Below, one piece after another: positions 50,101-62,100 of a stretch of 64,000 nt of DNA (within the stretch, counting starts at the first letter, position 1; each line of letters begins with the position of its first letter). Under the pieces are notes generated by a model, which was not told the origin of the DNA, did not search any database, and worked only from the letters and a program-made list of their open reading frames with translations. Made by a program: the position numbers and the translations under genes. This DNA is from Pterois miles (lineage: Eukaryota > Chordata > Actinopteri > Perciformes > Scorpaenidae), in contig CAMQGK010000171.1 in the NCBI GenBank assembly GCA_947000775.1, positions 3,051,001 through 3,115,000 of the forward strand, in the 5' to 3' direction.

Positions 50101-53100
50101 AGTGGAGCTTGTGGTGGTGGTGGTGGTGGTGGTGGTAGTAGGGGGAGTCGTGGTGGTGGTAACAGTTGTGCTAGTTGTTGTAGCGCTTGTTGTAGTGGTT
50201 GTGGTGGGAGCTGTGGTGGTGACGGTGGTGGTCGGAGCAGCTGTTGTGGTTGTTCTGGGTCGGACTACACAAGAAAAACAGGACAATACTTGTAAGTTTT
50301 TGGGATTTTAATTTCAAATGTATTCAAAAACATATATACCATAAGGCAGTGGTTCCCAGCCTTTTTCCTAAAGGATCCCGTTTTCAACCATTGAGTAATC
50401 TGACAACTCTCGACCAAAGACGTTTCATGGATATTTCATATTATAGTCAATGCATAACAATAATGGTACAGAACAACTGATAAACTGTACAACTGACCCG
50501 AAAAAGTGAAAACAATAACTGCAAGAAGTTTGCATAAAAAGTGATTTGGGTGAATTTGAGCAGATTAGTCCTATGAATGTCAGAATATCAGAGATGAGTT
50601 TTCCTGTTATTTTTAGGGACTGTTCAACAATCACACCAACTAAATAGGCTTTTTTTTCAACAAATTCAGTGTTCTCTTCTCCCTGACACTTGGTCATTGT
50701 TCTATTATCTCTTTGGTTGTTTTAACGGCGTAGATTTGTTATCAAATATTAAAAAGTCATCTTATACCCCTTAAAAAATGATATGATACGTTATGTTATG
50801 TTATGATACTATACGATACGATACAATATGCTTTATTGTCCCTTTGGGGAAATTTGTCTTGGACTCAGTGCTGCACACCATCAGCTGCTTCCACAGCAGC
50901 ATCAATAAACAGAAACAGTAAAAACAAACAACAATCCACGTGTAAACAGAAAACACATAACAATGTAAAGCACAAACGGTATCTATTGCACATTACACAT
51001 ATTGCACAAGCTCTATACAAAAAGACCATAAATAAGAGGTAAAAATAAGAATCAGAACACCATGATGCTGTTGCACAACCCTACAGCCTCAAGAAACATT
51101 ATTTAAATTAAAAATTTTTGATCGAGGTGGGCACAATGAGTTTTTAAAACATTTCAGTTTGCAATTGGGGACTGGGGGCAAATGGGGAAGTGCCTTGTGA
51201 AAGGAGGAGAAAGGAAAAAAAAGGAGGGGGGGTCTCCATTACTGCATGTGTGTGTGTGGGATGAAAAGTTAAACAGAGTGTAAATTGAATTTCCCCATTG
51301 TGGGACTAATAAAGGTTGTCTTCTTCTTCTTCTAAAATGAAGAAGGCCTTGTGATTCCTTACGAAGTTTTGTCGACCGCTAATGGGGGTCGAGACCTCCA
51401 TGTTGGGAACCAGTGCTATAAGGTAATTAAACTGATATTTAAAGCACTGAACTGCATTTCGCTGTTATGCATTAGATAGACCACAGCTCTTAGATGCTTA
51501 GATTTATGCACTTGGATACTAGGTGTGTTACAACAATAACAATATTTGATTCTTATTGTCCTAGTTTTCAATACTGAAATGTAGCTCTGTGGCTAACAAC
51601 AGAAGTAGCTCATACGAACTGGCATCTTTTTATCACCTCCGGCTTTGATCACCTTTTTGTGTATCAAAACTGCATATAACACATGCACAGGTCCCCATTG
51701 ACACCTTGGACAACCAAATGACATAATAAAAACAGTGATTTGACTGTGCATTTCCACATATATTTATGGTGACTGCAATACTGATAAAACTTTGCTCCAA
51801 AAGAGTCATAAAGAAGAAAGCAAGAGGGACTTAATATAAGGGGGCATTTTTTTTTTTTTTTTTTTATCAAACCTTAATAAGAGCTCAGCAGAAATATTTG
51901 TGCTGCATTAGGATGTCCGAAAATTGTGAGTGCAATGTGCAGATGCTTTCTCTCTCTCTCTCTCTCTGCACACTTGCTGGCCTCTCACTTCCTTTCTCAG
52001 AGGAATTCCCATAATGCTGGCCTACATACATCATCATCTCTCTTTCTCAGCTCCTTCCTCCTCACCTGAGCCAACGTGAAATGCAAAACAGCATGGGTCT
52101 ATTAAGGATAACAACTTAACAAATGCGGTGACTGTAGAGGCTGGGGAATCTTGGCTGAGCAGGGAAAATAAGGTCGGTGAAATAATGGAGGTGTGTTGGG
52201 AAAATTCCTGACCCGCTTCCCAAGATAGAGATACATTAAGCACAGGTATCAAAATCTCAGAAGGAGCTGGCTTTTGAATCAATCATAATTAACATTTTGC
52301 ATTGTTGAAGGGTGACACTGGTGATTTGGATCAAAGCTGTAATAGTCAATAGCATGTTGTAATATAATTTAAGACAAATATAAATATGAATGGGTGGGAA
52401 CATAAAAGCTGTATAGGAGCAGACAAATTCCCTACTAGCAGTAATATATTTTCATATCAGTTTTTGTATTTAATATACTCAGCATTTGGGCTGCATGGTG
52501 GTGCAGAGGTTAGCACTGCCTCACAGCAAGAGGGTCACAGGTTTGAATCCGGCTTGGGGCTCTTCTGTGTGGAGTTTGCATGTTCTCCCCGTGTTAGTGT
52601 GGGTTTTCTCCGGGTTCTCCGACAGTCCAAAGACATGCAGTCATTGATGACTCTAAACTGCCGTAGGTGTGAATGTGAGCATGAATGGTTGCCTGTGTCT
52701 ATGTGCCCTGCAATGGACTGGCGATTCACTTCCATTTCTCTTCTTGTGCACTGATTTTGTTTAAGCTGAATTGCCAATCAGAGTGATTTCACTCACCGAT
52801 GGACTCAACCGCTGATTCCAAAATGGGCAGACTAGAGCCGACGGTGCAGGACACACCACAAAAACTAAGCCGACATACACTCACCAACAGCCGACTGTTG
52901 GCTTGGTGTGTCAGGGCCTTTACACCGCAGGGTGGGGGGGCAAGTGGAAGTACCCAAATGGGAAGCTACAACTCTATTACTGAAATCTATAAAGAAATGC
53001 ATTGGTCTTGGTCTAGCTGTCGTGAGAGCAGAACCTAAATCATACTTGAATTGAAATGACAGGCCAAGATTCAAGTCATCATACAAGACTGATATATAAG

Positions 53101-56100
53101 CTATTACTGTACTATTTCCTTCAGCCTGTGATACCCATGTAACCATGTATAGATACTACCAATGCGCTGAATAGTTTAAAGCAACACATTTATTTAAAGA
53201 TATGTATAAATACTTAATTATGATGTGGACTCCTTTTAGTAGTGCTGAGAGAGTGAGAGAGTTTAATATCCGTATGGCCTGGTAGGTTACAGCGTTGTAG
53301 ATTTCATGTGACATTCCTCAGCATAATCCCTTTAATGAAAAGCACTCCCTGTGATTTATTGGCTTCAGAGTGTGACCGACTTACCTATAGCACAGCGCCT
53401 CATGTCTGGTCCCAGCTCCATACCGTCAGGACATGCACAGGTGTACTTGGGAGAGTGGTCTGTGATCTGCGGGGCCTTCAGGCACAGGTATTCACAGCCA
53501 CCGTTAGGCAGGCTGCCCATGTTACAGGTATCTGGGGCTTGAGGGACACAAGGAGAAATAAAAAGAAAGATAATATGTTTGTATGTTGTCCCGCACAAAT
53601 AAATTAAAAGCATAAAAAAATTATTCTTTTGCTTTACACATTTTGAAGCCTTACAACTCGAAAACTGTGTACTGAAAACTGTCAGTAATGACATTTTAGA
53701 AATATTTGTCTCTTTCTCCAAATGTACCGTAAAGTGAAATCCCATGTCAGCTCCAGGGTGATGAGCACATGTACAGTAGACCAGAATACTTGAGAGGAAA
53801 AGGCTATTAAGAATTGAAGACAGCCCCAGTTTTGGGTCTCAGCCAGCATCGGAAGCATCAAAGTAATTGTGAACTGGATTTAAGCCTGTACTGGTTTGGA
53901 CCATATTCTTAGGAAAACCACATCTAAAATCTAAGCCCCTGTACAAAAGTGTGACTATAAATTCAAGCACAAAACACAAGTAGGTGACTGAGTGTGGTGT
54001 GATCGTAGGGCTAGGTACTACCCTACATTTAGAAAGTCAGAGCACATTGACACTGTAATCCCAGGATCAAAGTTAGACAGGATCTCATCAGCCACAATAC
54101 TTGGACTACATACTACCCATTAACCTTTTGTGCACCACAGTGCTTTCTAACCTTTCTCCTTACTGTGCACCTTTTCTATCACTGAGTTAACTAATGAGCC
54201 CTGACTAAGTGACATATTCATATTATATTCAATGCATAACAATAAATAATACGGAACAACAGATAAACTGTACAATTACTCCAAATAGAGAATGCCATAA
54301 ATTTGCATAAAATTACTAATTTGGATTAATTTTGAACAGATTATTTCCTGCAAATATTGACTCAGAGATGCGTTTTTCTCTTATTTTTAGGAATTTTTAA
54401 TACAGTTATCTATCTGTATTATGTTTCTTTTATTTTAACAATCATTCATATTTAACAGGCTTTCCTTTTTTGACAGATTCAGTCTTTTCTTCTCCCTGAC
54501 ACTTGTTCTATCAGCTCTTTGGCTGATTTTAACTTGTACTTATTAATGCAGGATGAGGCTGTTTAGCAGAGTGACGTCTCTGTGAATATAAGCTCAGGTC
54601 TTCACCAGTGCCCTTATCCTCTGATATATAAATATATATATTTTATCTATAATAATAATCCAAACTTAAATAAGAAAAAAAATAATTTAGTTTTATTCAC
54701 ATAAATTAATGAAATTCTGACATATAGGCCAACTGTATACTAGACATAAATATTTTTTAATTGTCTTAAACCCCTTAAAATCAAGTAGGCTTCTTGACCC
54801 CACCGACACCTAGTGGTGGACAGGACCCCCATGTTGGGGGTACTATACTGACAAACAGCATGAAATAGAGGCTGGGACCACCTTTTACAGTGCTATTGAG
54901 GGCCTATATTAGGCCTGTATTTATTCCCCGACCTCTTTTCTTTTCCAGTGAAGAGATGCTTACAGTAGGTTATGGCAGGGGTGTCTAAACTTTATTTTTT
55001 TGTTCGTTTTTAAATCTCTGCACTCAAATGAAAAATTTACGTGTATGGGAAAAATATTGCTGCTGTGGGGAAAGCAGCAGAAATAGGTTGCGGTCGATGC
55101 CTCCTTCTGACTTGAGCGTAGTTTTAAAGAGCAGCACATCAGAGGAATCTTCAGCCATCAGGGGAAGCAGGGACATCACTCAAGACAGAGCGAGACTCTA
55201 ATAAACTGGGACTAGGTTTGTGCTCAGCGTACAGTGTCTCTGCATATCAAGTATGTAATATGAACAGCTGTCTAAATGAAGCTCCAAATATCACCTATAT
55301 ATCAACCTGCCTTCATTATTAAAACAAAATGAGGCTCTTTCGGTAAAAAAGTCTTTGAAATGCAATGACACATTATGACGGCTCATTTAAATTCTATACT
55401 GGGGCAGAAGTGTGGAAAAGGAAAGAAATCAAAGAACAGGAAGGGAGAGAAAAGGAAGAAATACAAAAAGAAATAAAATAAGATGAGAGGAGGTAGAGGA
55501 AAAGAAAGTGAGATTAAATTTAGCAAATAATGTTGTTCTGAAGCTGCAATAGCTTCAGTGGGTTTACAATAAGAACTAAAACATGGATGGACAAAAAATA
55601 AATAGATAAATAATAAAAAAGGCACAACAAATATGGCTCCAACATGTGTGCAGGTGTACTGTGGGGTTTTAGGATTTCTTTGGATTAGCATATTTTCTGA
55701 CAGGAAACAAAAATGACTTAAAAAGCAAGAGAGGAAGATAAAACACTACAACAAAGGGACCTTGCAAATTGCTTCACTCAAGGTCACATTTTATCGGGTA
55801 TTTCACTTATGATTACTACTAGTGCCTTCACAAGGCAGCTAGTTCATTCAGTAAATCTTCTTTCGCCTAGTTAGGCCTGGTTTGTTCTATGTCTTGCTTT
55901 TGTTGGCATTTTGGGATAACATGCTTAATTCTGTGATATCTCTTTGAGCTGAACTCTTGATTTATTAATGAGAGAATGCAATTAGCTTCCCGCGGCACTC
56001 CGACAAGACTGCTTTGAGCTGTGAGTGAGGGGAGAAAACAAAGCATGGAAACACAGGCACACCAGCAAATTGCTTATACACACTGTCAAGCACACACACA

Positions 56101-59100
56101 CGCACCGCATAGACACAGTTAACTGCCACGCACACCTGCAGGTGTTCATTCGCACACCTGGGGAAGCATCCATCCTGTGAAAAATACTAGATCAAAACAC
56201 ATCATTTGACACGCACAGCACACACATCAATCTAATCACACACATTGGGTTATTTGTTTACTATTCCAGACAGTTTTAATGAATGGATCCTTTGGTCTAT
56301 ACATGGATAATTCAAACCTTTGTTACCAGGGTGTGCAACGTTGAAAGGATTTCTTTTTTGGTTAGTTTGTTGTGTTTGGTGTTTGGGTCTGCAGATCATG
56401 TATTCATTATACCTGACTGACCAACACAGATTCACACAGCCATATATTATATTATATTATATTATATTATATTATATTATATTATATTATATTATATTAT
56501 ATTATATTATATTATATTATATTATATTAGGGGGCTGCACGGTGGTGCAGTGGTTAGCGCTGTCACCTCACAGCAAGAGGGTCGCAGGTTCGAATCCGGG
56601 CTTGGGACTCTTCTGTGTGGAGTTTGCATGTTCTCCCTGTGTAAGCGTGGGTTTTCTCCGGGTACTCCGGCTTCCTCCCACCGTCCAAAGACATGCTGTT
56701 TAGGTTAATTGATCACTCTAAATTGCCCGTAGGTGTGAATGTGAGTGTGAATGGTTGTCTGTCTCTATGTTGTCTGTCTCTATGTGCCCTGCGATGGACT
56801 GGCGACCTGTCCAGGGTGAACCCTGCCTTCGCCCAATGCCAGCTGGGATCAGCTCCAGCCCCCCCGCGACCCCTAACGGGATAAGCGGTTGACGATGGAT
56901 GGATGGATGGATGGATGGATTATATTATATTATATTATAGTGGACATAGTCAGTGTGTGTTACCCACTGGTTTGTGGAATGCCGTTTTGAAGCCTCAAGT
57001 TCTGTGTTTTGGCCGTCGCCATCTTGGCTTTTTGCAACCAGAAGTGACACAAGAGGGTGGAGGTAAGTTAGGCCTGCACAATATGAGGAAAACCTGTGAT
57101 GTGCAATGACGATATGACCTAAATAAATAAACAAATTATATTATAGTGTGCCAATATACAATATTGAAGTGTGCTAGCATTCTGGGGGTTTGAACCTTAA
57201 CCTTAACCCTAGAGTAGCACTGCTGGCGGGGGGGAGGGCTCCAAATCCAAATTTTGCCTAGGGCACCAAAAGGGCTAGAGCCGGCCCTGGTTACTAGAAC
57301 CAAAAAAGTACCATAAAAGTCCACGTCATATCGTCATTGCTGCGTGTCTTACCCTTGGGCTGCCTCTGTTCATGAAACACCACCAAGTCCAGGGGGTTGT
57401 TGAGGTGCTCTGCCACCTTTGCCACATCATGTCCCGTCAGTCGGTTGGCGCTGTATATCGCTTCGTCCTCCAGGTCTGTCCAATATATACGATCCTGGAT
57501 ACAAAGAGAGAGAAACAGTTAAAATAAAAGTACAAACATATATTCTAGCCACTGAATCCTTCACTCTCCTTAATCCATAAACATTAAAAAAAATAAAGGA
57601 TAAAGTTTAAAAAAAAAAAATATATAGCTATACTATCTAAAGATCAAATATCTACTCATGAGTTTCTTCAGAGACATTCAATTATATTTATGTTTGTGGA
57701 TTTAGAATTTACTTGATAGGAGAGACAACTTTAAAAAAATGTTTTATGCATGGGGTGACTTTAATCAAATTTTAATTGGAGGCATATGAGAAATGAAAGG
57801 TTTGAAGGCTGAAACATTACTTATTGGAAATAAAGGAGTAAATACTGCCAGCCCTGACCTGTGAGATCATTCTCTCATCTTTCACTTTAGCTTCTTTCTC
57901 AATTTCGCTTCCTCTTTCTAACACCTCCCAAATCTCTTTTGTGATACTACAGTATAACAGGATGTGCTGCACAAGTGGTTATGGCACTTGGTTTCCATGG
58001 CAACTGCAGACTGGCCCATCTTCGCAGACACACATCAATTAAGACAACACAATAAATGATAGTAAGAGGAAACACACAGGCACTGAGATCACAGGCAGGT
58101 TAAAGAAAAGGAAGAAGAGACAATTCAGGAGGTGAGTGTGAGACAGGAAGATGAAACAGGAATGACGGCTCCTATAGGCGTCTTTTTCATTAGGCTGAGG
58201 TTGTGTTAACAGTTGTATGGTATTTGTAAAGGGCAAGGACCATGCGTTCCTCTGTGCTGTAATCCAGACCCTCCATTTGTGTTGGGTTATCAGTGGACTT
58301 AACCTTTCTCCCACCTTCTCCTTTTTCGTCTTTCACTGAGCTCTCTATCTCTCCATCTCCCCCTCATCCAGATTCAGATAACCTTTACTCATATGACAGC
58401 AGTGCTGAAACAATGACAGACAAATATCAGCCGTGTTGATAGAACAATGCTCAAATCTACTATTCCATCTCTTCCTTTGCCCTTCAGTCTCTGTGGATGT
58501 CTTTCTCCATCTCTGTCAGTCTGTTTTTCTCTTTCAATTTACCACTGTCAATCTCTGCATCTGTCACTTTTTCTCACATTGAAAGCTTCAAACTGCAGCA
58601 CCAGACCCGAGAAGGTCATTGCTCTTCATTGAAAGATCAAGGTGAACCTTCCACACACAGAAGTTAGACACATGCACTCACGCAAAAGCTCTCCTGCACA
58701 TGACATTGCATCACTTCAGTCAGAGCCGTCAGCGTCTGTCTGCGGTTGTCAAGGGGATGAGGCTACATCTAAATGGATGTGGTGGAAGTCCTATTACGGT
58801 CAAGGGGAGAGCAGGCCTTGATGATTTTGTCATGATTTTGTCCCAGAAGAACCTTCTGACAAATGCTGGGCCCTTTCTGACTGATGCGCTTCTGGTGCAT
58901 CCTTCATACTTAGATGTGATGCCAGAAAACTACAAATGAAAGCTCAAACAAAGCCAACCCACCCAACTTTTGAATCCTTTGATCGTTCTGGTTTGATTCA
59001 TATTTCTTTGTTGTATCAGCCCAAGTTATGAAAAAATAATTTAGGCTTGGTGTTGAATCTGTGTAGGAATCAAATGACGTTAGGGGACATTTTGTGCTAA

Positions 59101-62100
59101 TCTCTACTAAGCTGCAGACGAGTATTAAAGCCTTTTCACCCACTCAGGTGTTTCCAGTTGTTTTAGCTGATTGGACCTCTTATCTGGACTGTGGTGGTGG
59201 ACAGATTGACTGACATTTTCCTCACTTTTCTGTTAAAGCTGTGGTCACACACGTTACAGTCTAAATGCACTTCAACTCTCATTCATTTAGTTGATCCCTA
59301 TGTGACTGATGAATTCAAATTCAAAAATGGATGTCCTGTTTTGGTGCCAGTGCCAACAAGCTCTGGCTGACTTTGACAAGCAAAGCTGCACTCTTTACGT
59401 CAGACTTTTTGCATCATTTATTGGTGCGGGGTGCTACGCAATTGTGTTGAATGTGGACAAATATGACTATACCTTAAAGGCCTGGACACATCAGGATGAA
59501 AAAAGGTGAACTCAAGTTATTTCCATGGAATAGCCACAATCAGATGATCTGCTCAGGCAGTTGAAACTTAACTTTGGTGAGTTTTGGCACACAAATTCAT
59601 GCGTCATAGCCATAGGCTGTATATAAGAAGTGGACATAGTCACGTGACATCATATATTGGTTTGTGGACTGAAGCCTTGAGTTTGACATTTTGGCTGTTG
59701 CCATCTTGGCTTTTGGCCTTCGCCATCTTGTTGTTTTGTCAGTGACATGAGAGGGTATAGCTATAGCTGGACTCTGAATAAGATATTTTCAGCTGACCAG
59801 AATATTACAATTAATGTTAATGAGCTGAAAACATACTGTGAAAGGGTTAAAGTTGTAAGATGAAAACACAGACAACTCCCAGACTGGATAACATTGTGGT
59901 GGCAACTTGTTAATCATAAGCTAGCTATGCCCTAAATCATACCCTGCTTTATGGTCTATGTGACACTAAATGGGACCGCAGTTTACTAAATTAACATCAT
60001 GCTGTGTTGAAGAAGACTGGAAACTAGTGATTGAAACCATAAACAAATTTTTACAATGTTTACTGAGGTAATAAATCAAGTGAGAAGTAGGCTCATTTTC
60101 TCATAGACTTCTATACAATCAGACTTCTTTCTGCAACCAGAGGAGTCGCCCCCTGCTGGATATTAGAAAATATGTAAGTTTAAGGAACTTGCATTGGCCT
60201 CACTTTTCAGACGCAGAGGTTGTCCGCTGGTTGTAGCTTATTAGCTATGTTGCAAGATTCATATTTATTTAACCTCCAGTGTCACAGGAAATTTTTTTCA
60301 CAAAAGAGCAATGGTTTGCAGACAGTTATGAGACGACAGAGGTCAATGGTACAGATACATCTCATTATCCCATGAGTGACCAAGCTAAACTAACCAGCTA
60401 ATGCGTTTGCTAACTGACTGTTAGCAAACTTGCAGAAGCAGAGAGAGAAACTTGTATGACCAATGTTGAATAAGCTCACTACATAATTAAAATTATGCTG
60501 TGTTGGGAGTTTTATTTTGCTTTATGAGCACCATTATGTTTCTTTCATCCTGACTGTGTTTATTGCCATTGCCAAACTCATCCCATCTTCTCCTCTAAAA
60601 GGGAAATAAAAAGTAATGAAAGTAATGCAATGATACTAAAGTCAGAGAAAGGGAAAACATTACTCTCTGCATGCCTCTGCAGTCTAAATTTCCTCAGGGC
60701 TTGGTGTTGTAGCAGGGGGTGGACACTGACTGGAAGGGTTTATATGTATGTGTTTAGTAGCGCCGTGTTCAGACTTCGATATAGGACCAATTGTGACCTT
60801 CCTCTGCAGTGTTGAGAAGTTCAGCACTGAAGTGAATTTTGCAGATGATATACATGATATGACTGTAACATTCACTGTGTCTCACTCAGGAATATGACGG
60901 ACTGATGGATCCATTACTCTTTTTTTATCAACATCTTCATGCTAATAAATGTTATGCAACTGGACTAAACTGGGCCAGGTAAGCAATATAACACAGACCA
61001 GGACCCAGACTAAAAAAATTTTGCTTGAGGCTCATTTCTCAGATAACACACAAACTAAATTAAATGGAGGCTGAAGAAAAAGGTTGAGTGTTTCAGTTCA
61101 CAACTCGAACCAGGCAATTCCAAAGAAACAAACTTCCCATTATCGGTCTGTTGGGACCGGCACAATCTGCTGCACCTACGCTAAAGGATTTTTAATTTGG
61201 TCTGTATCATAACCAGAACAGAACAAAGACCAGAAGAGTGGAGGGCTATTAATCTCCAGGGATGAACTTTCGCTGCCTGCCTGAAACGTTGGTTTTCTCC
61301 CTCTTACGCACACATCTGAGCACACATGCAGCCACACTCAGCTGGACATGATGGATGTCCCCTCTTCCCTTTGCTCCTCATCATCACAGTGTGCAGCACA
61401 GAGAGCAATGGAGAAAGCACTTCCTACTGATCGCGTTTCGCCTCCCTCTTTCTCCCCCTCATCCTCCTCGCTCTGCTTCTCTTTTTCACCTTCCATATCA
61501 TCCATACTTGATGGGCTCTAACAGACTGGCTCACTCTTGCTTCAATAAATAAACCCAAATTAGTTTCATCGATTGCTGTGCTCTACTGTGACTCTATACT
61601 GGTCAGCCCTTGAGAAGGTGATCCCCTCTCTGGGTTCACCTTACAATACCTCTAAAACATCTCCATCTCTCATTTCTTCTCAGTCAGTCTCTCACACAAG
61701 GAAGTTATGAGCAACTTTAGATAAAAATAACAGCAAAAATTCAATTCCAATGCTTAAATTTGGCTCTGTGAAAATATAAAAATACACTGCCAAGATGGGA
61801 ATCAACAAACAGGATATGAGGAGTGCCATCCAGGAGGCAGAGATAAGGGAGGACAGACTTATTTTTCCACATATATCTACCTTTGGAGGTCAAATAAGGA
61901 CAACAGCATTTTGTTTGCCTTTCAGGCAGAGACCTCCTACAAACACTGCCAAGTATTTGCAGGTGATCCATGCCAAGTCCCATGGTGGGAAATTGAAAAT
62001 AAATATATATTTATGTTGTATTTTCAGGTTCATTCCCTTGTTTTCTTTTAATATTTTGCCCAGCTTCATGCATGCTGTTCAAGCAAACTGATTTTACCCA

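Larger units (their letters stand above)
50265..53384. other. lrp8 intron, 3.1 kb
   Basis: It is mostly a 1.07 kb hAT-like element (50347-51415) and a SINE-like repeat (52488-52726), plus a (TC)n tract near 51950 and a repeat fragment at about 52780-52930. No coding exon was recognised. Confidence 0.6.
53538..57352. other. lrp8 intron, 3.8 kb
   Basis: It contains the second hAT-like copy (54140-54856), a pentanucleotide satellite with an inserted SINE-like repeat (56443-56939), and repeat fragments up to the acceptor side of the next exon. No coding exon was recognised. Confidence 0.6.

Noticed and set aside
49933..50311. Gly- or Val-rich proteins on the + strand
   Set aside because: They are the reverse of the Thr-rich lrp8 exon, whose splice sites and phase are convincing on the - strand.
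52780..52930. A complete transposon at the GCCGACGGTGCAGGACACACC repeat
   Set aside because: It resembles a known kind of fish repeat, but I could not find matching ends or a target duplication, so it is left as a fragment.
56530..56640. A tRNA gene
   Set aside because: The A-box- and B-box-like motifs belong to a SINE-like repeat present three times in the window; there is no complete cloverleaf.
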